From positions 1-8,589 of the forward strand of contig URTL01000085.1 of the NCBI GenBank assembly GCA_900550785.1: a stretch of 8,589 bases of DNA, written 5' to 3'. Each line of letters begins with the position of its first letter. Position 1 is the first letter of the stretch. Under the pieces are notes generated by a model, which did not search any database, had not been told where the DNA came from, and was given only the letters and a program-made list of their open reading frames with translations. Position numbers and translations under genes: made by a program. The DNA is from an uncultured Collinsella sp. (GTDB lineage: Bacteria > Actinomycetota > Coriobacteriia > Coriobacteriales > Coriobacteriaceae). Shown piece by piece: positions 1 to 5,337 of this stretch.

Positions 1-31
1 GTCAGAAGTTCAAATCTTCTAACGCCCACCA
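1..31 (+). tRNA. 3' end of a tRNA gene (truncated by window edge)
   Basis: The window begins inside a tRNA. Bases 4-8 (AGAAG) pair perfectly with 16-20 (CTTCT) around the seven-base T-loop TTCAAAT. The acceptor 3' strand AACGCCC (21-27), discriminator A (28) and an encoded CCA (29-31) follow. GTC at 1-3 matches the end of a short class I variable loop. The anticodon lies outside the window, so the isotype cannot be read. The inferred 5' acceptor strand GGGCGTT with discriminator A is compatible with tRNA-Lys, but this is a guess. Confidence 0.9.
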
Positions 32-40
32 AATGTTCGC

Positions 41-76
41 AGCTCAGAGGCTATGCCCTCTGGGCTGTTTTGTTTT
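41..76 (+). terminator. Rho-independent terminator of the tRNA gene
   Basis: A 10-bp stem (AGCTCAGAGG at 41-50 with CCTCTGGGCT at 57-66, one U-G wobble) encloses a six-base loop. It is followed directly by GTTTTGTTTT (67-76). It sits ten bases after the CCA end, so it is the natural 3' end of the tRNA transcript. It also argues against translating the open frame that runs through it into the downstream gene. Confidence 0.85.
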
Positions 77-325
77 ATGTCGCCAAATCCGCTGGCAATT
101 CCAACCGCCCAAGCAACCACCCTGCCCATGCACAAAACCGCGTCAGCGACCCAGGTGCCTATCCCGGCTGACTCCGCAGTCAATCAAAACCGCCCCAATA
201 GCCACCGAGGCCGAGACCAACGCGTCTCGAACCCATCCGAGCCGCAACTTCTCAGCAAAACGCCGCGATGTCTGCGCCCTGCGGTATCCTTGAGCCACTT
301 GCACCTGCAGCACCAAGGAGCCGCC
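77..325. other. Intergenic leader between tRNA terminator and the DUF5710-type gene
   Basis: A frame upstream of 326 stays open back to 53, but it starts inside the terminator hairpin and has no ribosome binding site. Its translation is rich in Pro, Ser, Asn and Gln and resembles no domain I know. I read the stretch as non-coding. I see no convincing -35/-10 pair, although a promoter for the gene at 326 must lie here if the tRNA terminator works. Bases 81-97 almost repeat 5321-5337 (see the repeat entries). Confidence 0.5.
81..97 (+). repeat. Left copy of a 17-bp near-direct repeat bracketing the accessory genes
   Basis: CGCCAAATCCGCTGGCA at 81-97 matches CGCCCAATCCGCTGGCA at 5321-5337 at 16 of 17 positions. 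The two copies flank all five accessory genes and the left one is 50 bp past the tRNA. Identity does not extend beyond the 17 bp, and the copy is not part of the tRNA itself. A chance match in GC-rich DNA is possible. Confidence 0.3.
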
Positions 326-1012
326 ATGCGCACCGAGCTCGATGTCCCCTTTTCGCACAAAGAAGAAGCCAAGGCGCTGGGCGCCAAATGGGACCGGACC
401 AAGAAGATCTGGTATGTACCCAGCGGCGTCAACCCCGAGCCCTTTGCCGAGTGGCTGCCCGGTGTTGACCGATCCGACCCCTCAGCGCCGTATATATATT
501 TAGTACTGGGCAAGCGCGAGTGCTGGAAGTGTCACAAAGAGACCTCGGTCGCGGCCTTCGGCATTCCCTATCGAACCGATAACGACAAGAGCATCGCCAT
601 CGCGCACGCGCCCAACGAAGCCGGGCACATTGCCATCGACACGGCCAACGCCAACGCACTCGCCATCGTGCCCGCTCTTGGCTGCGTGCCGGGCGAGATC
701 CGCGACTATCTTCATAAGCGCTGCGGCTACAAGCCCGTAGGCGCGCGAGCCTCCAAAGCCCCGTCGCTCGGCAACACGTGCGCCAGTTGCGACGCGCTGC
801 AAGGCAGCCGCTATCTGTTCGAGGAGCCCTCGTCCCCGTTTGCCCTCACTGCCATCAACAAGCTGCCGGCACTGGAGTTTGTGCGCGTCGAAGTTGCCGG
901 CGTCTTTGGCGTCCCGGCCACGCGCACCGACTTTGACCAGGCGCTCTTTACCTGGGCACGCGACCATCACGCCGAGTTCCACAAGCAACTCGGTGAGGGG
1001 ATTTATTTATAG
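326..1012 (+). CDS. DUF5710-domain protein with two CxxC zinc-knuckle pairs
   Basis: The 228-residue protein begins with a DUF5710-like segment (about residues 3-45). Its signature is ALGAKWD (17-23) followed by KKIWYVP (26-32), a motif found at the ends of plasmid primases and other DNA-processing proteins. The middle and C-terminal parts carry two Cys pairs, C66-x2-C69 (ECWKCHK) and C152-x2-C155 (NTCASCDALQG), which could jointly hold one zinc ion. No catalytic motif, signal peptide or membrane segment is visible. I chose ATG 326 because AAGGAG (315-320) sits 5 bases upstream and the DUF5710 motif starts directly after it. The open frame continues upstream to 53 but overlaps the tRNA terminator. 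The gene ends 37 bp from the stop of the convergent zinc-ribbon gene, with no clear terminator between. The family is often annotated as hypothetical. A nucleic-acid-binding role is inferred from the domain and zinc pairs, not shown. Confidence 0.82.
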   Translation: MRTELDVPFSHKEEAKALGAKWDRTKKIWYVPSGVNPEPFAEWLPGVDRSDPSAPYIYLVLGKRECWKCHKETSVAAFGIPYRTDNDKSIAIAHAPNEAGHIAIDTANANALAIVPALGCVPGEIRDYLHKRCGYKPVGARASKAPSLGNTCASCDALQGSRYLFEEPSSPFALTAINKLPALEFVRVEVAGVFGVPATRTDFDQALFTWARDHHAEFHKQLGEGIYL

Positions 1013-1049
1013 AGGCAAAAGACGCTCACAGCCAACCCCTCTGCATCAC

Positions 1050-1334
1050 CTATCCCTCGTCGCCGGCGTCGTACACGATATCGAGGCCACAAACAGGGCA
1101 TTTCTCCGGATACACCGGCATATGAACGCCCGTACGTTTCCTCACTTCATCGCTGAGTCTGTCGCGCGCATCGATGAACCGAATGTCGAGACACGGTATT
1201 TGCGAGCCGCAGCAAGGGCAGGTGACGACAAACGACCCGCAATCAACCTCTACGCTCGGAAACATATTGTTGTCTATAAGGGCACACGGCAGTTTTCCGT
1301 ACTTCCCCATCGCAATATCGCCTCGCCAGCTCAT
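1050..1334 (-). CDS. Small zinc-ribbon protein (two CPxCG knuckles)
   Basis: The 94-residue product has two classic knuckles, C39-P-C-C42-G and C79-P-V-C82-G, 36 residues apart. This is the arrangement of a treble-clef or rubredoxin-like zinc ribbon. Further cysteines at 17, 32, 41 and 48 may or may not bind metal. Nothing else is recognisable. The ATG at 1334 is preferred because GGGGAG lies 5 bases upstream. A GTG 24 codons further up (1406) also opens the frame but has no good ribosome binding site. The gene lies 122 bp downstream of the HNH nuclease on the same strand, so it may be co-transcribed with it. I saw no terminator or convincing promoter in that gap. It could be an accessory or regulatory partner of the nuclease, but this is inferred only from adjacency. 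The two paired knuckles make a shadow frame unlikely. Confidence 0.72.
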   Translation of the reverse strand: MSWRGDIAMGKYGKLPCALIDNNMFPSVEVDCGSFVVTCPCCGSQIPCLDIRFIDARDRLSDEVRKRTGVHMPVYPEKCPVCGLDIVYDAGDEG

Positions 1335-1456
1335 ACACGCTCCCCTCTCGCTATACAAATCAGGAAGAGCATGCACCAGCAAGTGCGCGCGAGATTGCAT
1401 CGCCACGCGATCCGATCAAACAACACGATCGTAAAAGACCGCCAAAGCCAAATACG

Positions 1457-2539
1457 CTAATACGGCAGAAGCCCCGCCTTTTCACGCTTCTTTTCCGAGC
1501 GATCGAACTCGATGCGATGGGCCTCAAGAAACACCGTATTGGGTCGCCACTGACGCTCATTCGGCTGCCTTAGCGTCGCACCCGCAAAGGAAGCGTAGTC
1601 GGTCTTATCCAGCAGGTACGATCCGCACAGCCGATATTCGCCGCAAACAGGCTCAAACGAAATCAGATGAGCATCGAATAAAGCATGTAAGTCGCGCCGA
1701 AGCAGAATGCCGTTGCTGGCAACCTGCGATTTGGGTCCCGAGTAATTCTCGATATGTGCAGCCTCCAGAGCTTCGCTGACGCCGCAGTCCGACACCGCGC
1801 AACGGCCATCATAGGCGGCAACGAGCTGCTTGCGGAACCATTGCTGCCCCAATCGCTCGCGCCTTAACGCATAGCGGACCTTTTCGTCGTCGGTCGTACC
1901 CTGTCCGGCAAACTCAATATCGACGGGCATGTTCTTCAGATAACTCATGTCGGGTGCAAAACGAGGGTCCGGTCCGCCTTTATGAACAGGACCGTGCAGA
2001 ACAAACCATCCGTTTTCGGGCTCGAACCGCTCAACAAACGCAAGGCCGAGCACCTTATAGCCCACCTCGGTTGCAAATATGACTCCGACCGGAACGCCAC
2101 ATTCCATGCAGTTGAGCATTTTACGGTTATAGTCTTGGTCTCGAGAACCAACGGCGCCTGGCGCTTGAACCGAATACTTAATGACCCACGTGCCATCGTC
2201 CAAATAGAGCGGAGGCACATCGGTGTAGAAGCTCTTTTTAGAGTTATGGACCGAAAGCGCAAAGATCTTATTGGGATCTTGCTTCACCCGATCCTGGCCC
2301 GGCCAGAAGATCCCTGAATCCCGCGTTACGGGAAAGAAGTCCGAGCCAATCCTCAAACGATACTGATACTGAGGGCTATCTTCCTTGGTGTGGTGCGGAA
2401 GGCTGGTCCAAACGCCGCCGCGCTGTTCCTCACCCAGAAACCACTCCCATGCCTCAACGTATTCGGAAGGCACGAGACTGCAGGCGCGGTCATAGCTTGG
2501 TCCATCCATCAACGGAACAGCAAGGTCAATGTCGTTCAT
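1457..2539 (-). CDS. HNH endonuclease with uncharacterised N-terminal domain (putative restriction or defence nuclease)
   Basis: The C-terminal third of this 360-residue protein is a canonical HNH_2 nuclease: RCAVSDC (C247, C252), EALEAAHI with H262, SNG with N276, and LHALFDAH with H285. Such domains cut DNA using one metal ion. Residues 1-230 form a separate region I cannot name. It has a core near 140-185 (NCMECGVPVG, then KVLGLAFVERF and GWFVLHGP), and it resembles the N-terminal part of other predicted HNH restriction enzymes (COG3440-like). In that group the front domain is often a reader of modified bases. A QWFRKQLVAAYDGRC linker leads into the nuclease, as is usual in the group. No methyltransferase is present, so a type IV-like, modification-dependent role is plausible but inferred. 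ATG 2539 is chosen because AGGTG lies about 6 bases upstream. GTG 2548 is the alternative. Base composition is clearly less GC-rich than the peptidase gene, which suggests acquisition. The zinc-ribbon gene follows downstream. Confidence 0.87.
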   Translation of the reverse strand: MNDIDLAVPLMDGPSYDRACSLVPSEYVEAWEWFLGEEQRGGVWTSLPHHTKEDSPQYQYRLRIGSDFFPVTRDSGIFWPGQDRVKQDPNKIFALSVHNSKKSFYTDVPPLYLDDGTWVIKYSVQAPGAVGSRDQDYNRKMLNCMECGVPVGVIFATEVGYKVLGLAFVERFEPENGWFVLHGPVHKGGPDPRFAPDMSYLKNMPVDIEFAGQGTTDDEKVRYALRRERLGQQWFRKQLVAAYDGRCAVSDCGVSEALEAAHIENYSGPKSQVASNGILLRRDLHALFDAHLISFEPVCGEYRLCGSYLLDKTDYASFAGATLRQPNERQWRPNTVFLEAHRIEFDRSEKKREKAGLLPY

Positions 2540-2754
2540 CGCCAGCACCTACAACCATACGAACGCGAGTCATGCCCTTCAATAATATGGCCGAGAGTCA
2601 ATTATTACGAGATCTCATTCCACGATCGGCACATCGTTGATGCTCTCGGTTTGCCGCTGGCGCGCTTGTACCCCGCTACCCCACTCCCCTGTATACTGAT
2701 GTAGCACGTGTTTCATCCGGGCTTGTTGGGCCGGGTCGTTCATGGGAGGTTCTT
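2540..2754. other. Divergent intergenic region between the HNH gene and the hypothetical gene
   Basis: An AT-rich core (about 2578-2640) stands out from the GC-rich surroundings and probably carries the minus-strand promoter of the HNH gene. Several -10-like hexamers (TATTAT, TAATAA on the minus strand) occur, but none has a well-spaced -35. AATAAT (2581-2586) and ATTATT (2601-2606) form a 6-bp inverted repeat with a 14-base spacer. This could be an operator, though such a short AT repeat may be chance. Confidence 0.4.
2692..2697 (+). promoter_or_regulatory. Probable -10 element (TATACT) of the hypothetical gene
   Basis: TATACT lies 57 bases before the GTG start at 2755. The same heptamer GTATACT precedes the peptidase gene at 5376-5382, which supports it as a local sigma-70-type -10 box. 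The only -35-like hexamer, TTGTAC (2666-2671), is 20 bp away, longer than the usual 16-18. Confidence 0.4.
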
Positions 2755-3246
2755 GTGGCTGTTTCGAATCCGCCTAAGGGAAGCGTTTCTTCTTCGTCCA
2801 TCAAGCCGGTTACACGCAAGGCCGTGCGCTGCCAGCGCGAGGTCGCCTGGCTTGTCACGCAGGCAGCAGGCAGACTCGTGGCGAGCACGGAGGACGTCAA
2901 TGCTCCCACACCGAGCTTTGTGCTGGCAGCGGCGCTGAATCGAGTACGCCAGCTGGAACTCGTCGCACAAGAAGACGGCAGCCATCTTGGCTACCAGGAC
3001 GCTATGGCGCCCGACCTGTTGACCTTTTGTCGCATGACCAAATTGCCCGCCGCGCCCAATACGCTTTCGGACGCAGGCTACATGTTTACGCTTTCGGGCG
3101 CGGACCTTATCCGCGACATCTACGCATACTGCAGCGAGCTCGCCGAGCGCAGCGTCTTTGGCACGGCTGAAGTCAAACCAGGAAATGTCATCAAGCTGGT
3201 TCTTAGGCTGTTCTTGATAGACGGGTTCGGGGCCATGCCGGCGTAA
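2755..3246 (+). CDS. Hypothetical protein, 163 residues
   Basis: I do not recognise this family. The start is a GTG with a strong GGGAGGT (2744-2750) 4 bases upstream, so the gene is probably real. The product has a Ser/Pro-rich, likely flexible N-terminus (residues 2-20, with SSSS near 13-16). Next comes an apparently helical body with a basic patch (TRKAVRCQREVAW) and an alanine/leucine-rich segment (SFVLAAALNRVRQLELV). The C-terminal half (DLIRDIYAYCSELAERSVFG, then IKLVLRLFLIDGFG) also looks helical. There is no signal peptide, no clear transmembrane span, no Cys pair and no catalytic motif. It diverges from the HNH gene and converges on the AlbA_2-type gene, with a 100-bp gap and no evident terminator hairpin. 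Possible roles, such as a small regulator or an adaptor, are guesses. Confidence 0.68.
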   Translation: MAVSNPPKGSVSSSSIKPVTRKAVRCQREVAWLVTQAAGRLVASTEDVNAPTPSFVLAAALNRVRQLELVAQEDGSHLGYQDAMAPDLLTFCRMTKLPAAPNTLSDAGYMFTLSGADLIRDIYAYCSELAERSVFGTAEVKPGNVIKLVLRLFLIDGFGAMPA

Positions 3247-3346
3247 GCCGAGTCTTTAGCATCACCGTCGACTGGGCAACAACCGCTTTACCTTAATGGA
3301 CGCCAAGCGAGGGTCGATTATTGGGTCGCCTCGTCCACTAACGCAT

Positions 3347-4813
3347 CTATCCCACGCGCTCCGACAGTCGATACTTGCGGTTGCGGCTCGTCGCCGGCGC
3401 CGTGGGCTCAAGCTCGCCTTGAGCAATGAGCGCGTTGACGCGCGACCTAACCTGGGAAATTGTGAGCCCTGTGTGCTCTGCCAGCTCGCGCGTCCCCAGC
3501 TCGCCGTAGTGTTTGAGTGCCGTCACAATTAAGCCCCCGCCATGATCGACCGGCTCGATCTTTGAACGGTAAAGTACGACCTTGAACCGATCGAATCCCA
3601 GGCAGAACAGGGGCTCGGCCAGACCATGCGCGCGCATGGCATCGATCATCATCGGGATGCCCGAGCCATTGCCCTCAGCCGGCGAACCTGCGCCATCCGG
3701 CAGCGGAACAATCGACATGAGCTTCACAAGCGTCGCGTTACGGCATCGGGAGCTGCCGTCAAACAAGTTCTCGCGAGTCTTTCCCCCGTAAAGGCCGCCA
3801 GGATTCGTCACCTCGACACGATCGTCAAAGACGTCGACGGCAATCGATTGTCCACAGAACCGATCCCCGTATTCTCGATGGATTACGGCATTGGCGATTG
3901 CCTCGCGCAGAACCTCCTCGGGAATCTCAAGCGAGTCGACACGCGAGACGCCTTGGACGGTCGAGGTTCGCCGCAAATTCTTGGCGACGGCTGCGACGGC
4001 ATCCGAGATCATCTCGCCCAACGTTCCCTCACAGATTGTGCGGTCCATGAACCTCAGCGACCCCGCCATGCCCTTCTGAGTTCCCGCATGGACAGCCACG
4101 TCAATGAAGAGCTTGGGATAGAACTGCTGAGGGTAGGTGCCCACAACTAGGAGTCCAGCCTTGGTGACATTGCCCTGGGAATCAAGGATATTTAGGCGCT
4201 CCAGCTTCGTTTGTTTGTCCGGCGCGCCGCGCATTGCCCGGGGCGTCAACGAGAAAGCCCGATCTATCGTACGGTCGACCAGCGTCTCGTCGAGATCGTC
4301 CGCGCCCGCACCCGTCACCGCGTCGCGATCGCTCGGAGTCGCTCGACCATATGACGCCAATGCGAGCACCTCGGTCGATGAAAGCGGCACATCTTTGTCA
4401 TCGATGCGCTTGTAGCTGCCGCCCTGGGCGCCCCGCTCTATGACATAGCAGGGCTTGCTCGACGGATCGAGCTCCTCAATCGTGATGACCAGAACCACGG
4501 TGCCCTGGAGCTCCACGCGCTCAATGGTGTATTTGGGTGGATTGGCCAGCTTTCCGCGACCGCCGGCATCGCCCATGCCCGCCACGAATTGGTTGAGCAC
4601 TTTCTCGGTCTCAAAGTTTGCAACTGGGACAAAACCCGCGCGCTCGCTCACTCCGAGTACGATGATTCCGCCGGCAGTGTTCGCGAATGCGCTCACCGTT
4701 TCCCACACGTCGCGGGAAAGCGTCGTGGCGCTCTCCTTCACTTCGACGTTAAGATCATCCGAGCCCATACGCCTTAAAGACTCAAGCAGACCGGTCAGCT
4801 CGTTTTCGTTCAT
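3347..4813 (-). CDS. AlbA_2 / HATPase_c_4 / winged-helix putative transcriptional regulator
   Basis: The 488-residue protein has the three-part layout of the COG2865 group (AlbA_2 or divergent AAA-4, PF04326; HATPase_c_4, PF13749; C-terminal HTH). The AlbA_2 part is about residues 20-150, with VEVKES (23-28) in place of the usual E-x-K start and the core WETVSAFANTAGGIIVLGVSE. The ATPase-like part is about 298-405, with LREAIANAVIHREYG, the turn VEVTNPGGLYGG, RNATLVKLM and GNGSGIPMM. The winged helix is about 427-485, with TRELAEHTGLTISQVRSRVNALI as its recognition helices. Members are annotated as regulators or, loosely, as RecG-like helicases. No helicase motif is present, so the helicase label should be avoided. 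ATG 4813 is chosen because AAAGGA is 7 bases upstream. The GTG at 4819 is only 1 base from that site. The gene faces a repeat-dense leader (4814-5300), which fits autoregulation. That link is inferred. The length is normal for the family and nothing is truncated. Confidence 0.9.
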   Translation of the reverse strand: MNENELTGLLESLRRMGSDDLNVEVKESATTLSRDVWETVSAFANTAGGIIVLGVSERAGFVPVANFETEKVLNQFVAGMGDAGGRGKLANPPKYTIERVELQGTVVLVITIEELDPSSKPCYVIERGAQGGSYKRIDDKDVPLSSTEVLALASYGRATPSDRDAVTGAGADDLDETLVDRTIDRAFSLTPRAMRGAPDKQTKLERLNILDSQGNVTKAGLLVVGTYPQQFYPKLFIDVAVHAGTQKGMAGSLRFMDRTICEGTLGEMISDAVAAVAKNLRRTSTVQGVSRVDSLEIPEEVLREAIANAVIHREYGDRFCGQSIAVDVFDDRVEVTNPGGLYGGKTRENLFDGSSRCRNATLVKLMSIVPLPDGAGSPAEGNGSGIPMMIDAMRAHGLAEPLFCLGFDRFKVVLYRSKIEPVDHGGGLIVTALKHYGELGTRELAEHTGLTISQVRSRVNALIAQGELEPTAPATSRNRKYRLSERVG

Positions 4814-4866
4814 CTGCACGTCCTTTCGCTCGGTCCTGCGGAGAATGTCGCGGATAGATTTCCCTC

Positions 4867-4944
4867 GTCTCTCAGTTATCTCTCGTAATTATCTCTCATT
4901 TATCTCTCTATCTCTCGGCTTAGAGATAAGAGATAGATAGAGAT
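4867..4944. repeat. TATCTCTC repeat cluster 1 (both orientations)
   Basis: TATCTCTC occurs four times, starting at 4877, 4890, 4901 and 4909. A GTCTCTC variant lies at 4867-4873. After the spacer GGCT come reverse-orientation copies AGAGATA at 4922-4928 and 4929-4935 and AGAGAT at 4939-4944. The intervals shrink (13, 11, 8 bp). The cluster lies between the likely promoter and the start of the AlbA_2-type gene. On that mRNA it would read as several UCUCU blocks followed by GAGAGAUA blocks, which can pair in alternative registers. It may be a multi-site operator or a leader RNA structure. No protein coding is visible. Confidence 0.75.
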
Positions 4945-4950
4945 GGAATG

Positions 4951-4990
4951 TCTACCATTTGTTTCATTTATACATATTTTTGCTGGTAGA
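4951..4990. repeat. 7-bp inverted repeat enclosing an AT-rich promoter core
   Basis: TCTACCA (4951-4957) and TGGTAGA (4984-4990) are exact reverse complements with a 26-base AT-rich spacer. The spacer holds the probable -10 box of the minus-strand gene, and the right arm touches its -35. A dimeric regulator could bind both arms. Chance pairing of two heptamers is possible. Confidence 0.45.
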
Positions 4991-4994
4991 ACAA
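4967..4994 (-). promoter_or_regulatory. Probable sigma-70-type promoter of the AlbA_2-type gene
   Basis: Read on the minus strand, TTGTTC (4994-4989) and TATAAA (4972-4967) are separated by 16 bp in an AT-rich zone. Transcription would start near 4960, giving a leader of about 145 bases that includes all of repeat cluster 1. Confidence 0.5.
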
Positions 4995-5021
4995 TCGGTA
5001 TTGAGACAATACCATGATTGT
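4991..5021. promoter_or_regulatory. Compact 31-bp interrupted palindrome, operator-like
   Basis: GGTATTG (4997-5003) and CAATACC (5007-5013) are a perfect 7-bp dyad around AGA. They are framed by a second dyad, ACAATC (4991-4996) and GATTGT (5016-5021), with AT (5014-5015) unpaired. In total 13 bp of symmetry sit in 31 bp. It overlaps the -35 of the minus-strand promoter, so a repressor bound here would block it. No U-run follows on either strand, so it is not a terminator. Which protein binds is unknown. Confidence 0.6.
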
Positions 5022-5035
5022 CTGTCTCTTTGCTG

Positions 5036-5110
5036 CTCAGTTATCTCTCATATTTTTCTCTCATCTTCCTGTCATCTCTCATATTAGAGACGAATGAGAG
5101 ACGAGAGATA
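5036..5110. repeat. TATCTCTC repeat cluster 2
   Basis: CTCAGTTATCTCTC at 5036-5049 is an exact copy of 4871-4884 in cluster 1. ATCTCTCATATT occurs at 5043-5054 and again at 5074-5085. Reverse copies follow: ATGAGAGA (5094-5101) opposite TCTCTCAT (5075-5082), and GAGAGATA (5103-5110). The same octamer therefore occurs on both sides of the central palindrome, upstream of the minus-strand promoter here and downstream of it in cluster 1. Confidence 0.7.
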
Positions 5111-5120
5111 CGCGAGTGAT

Positions 5121-5250
5121 GGACGAGCGAGGATTTTCGGACGGTCGGATATCGAGAGTGGATATTTGGACGGTTTTTGGGGCTTTTGCGGCAAATTCCG
5201 TCCAAATATCCACTCTCGTTCGATAGGTATCCGGAAATCCTCGCTCGTCC
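5121..5250. repeat. 130-bp nested palindrome made of two repeat modules
   Basis: The outer arms 5121-5140 (GGACGAGCGAGGATTT then TCGG) and 5231-5250 pair over 20 bp with one T-G mismatch. The inner arms 5153-5173 and 5198-5218 are a perfect 21-bp inverted repeat, core GAGAGTGGATATTTGGACGG. The two stems are separated by 12 bases on each side, and the loop is 24 bases (5174-5197). As RNA or single-stranded DNA it would form one long, very stable hairpin. There is no gene in it. Frames on both strands stay open only because the repeat unit lacks stops. It resembles an extragenic palindromic element or a small non-autonomous mobile element. Confidence 0.8.
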
Positions 5251-5298
5251 GTCCGAATATCCACTCTCGTTTGGCGAGTGTCCAAATTTCCACGCTCG
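5249..5298 (+). repeat. Two extra direct copies of the inner palindrome module
   Basis: Bases 5249-5269 match the right inner arm 5198-5218 at 20 of 21 positions (A to G at the seventh). Bases 5278-5298 match it at 17 of 21. The common core is GTCCRAATWTCCACKCTCG. With the palindrome, the module is present four times in 146 bp, once reversed and three times forward, with decreasing conservation to the right. Confidence 0.75.
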
Positions 5299-5320
5299 CG
5301 CGGCGGTCACGTGAGCCCTT

Positions 5321-5337
5321 CGCCCAATCCGCTGGCA
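5321..5337 (+). repeat. Right copy of the 17-bp near-direct repeat
   Basis: CGCCCAATCCGCTGGCA matches 81-97 at 16 of 17 positions. It lies at the edge where repeat-dense, accessory DNA gives way to the GC-rich peptidase gene. This would suit the far end of an inserted segment, but no integrase is seen. Confidence 0.3.

Noticed and set aside
53..325. N-terminal extension of the DUF5710-type gene by 91 codons
   Set aside because: It begins inside the tRNA terminator hairpin, lacks a ribosome binding site and has no domain-like sequence. ATG 326 has AAGGAG at good spacing directly before the DUF5710 motif.
3247..3346. Terminator between the convergent hypothetical and AlbA_2-type genes
   Set aside because: Only a five-bp CGAGG/CCTCG pairing (3308-3312 with 3329-3333) with a long spacer and no T-run was found, too weak to call.
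3347..4813. RecG-like ATP-dependent helicase
   Set aside because: This label is commonly carried over for the family, but no Walker or helicase motif is present. The domains are AlbA_2, HATPase_c_4 and a winged helix.
5036..5298. CRISPR array
   Set aside because: The repeats are short, occur in both orientations and have irregular spacing with no spacer-length constancy. No cas gene is present.
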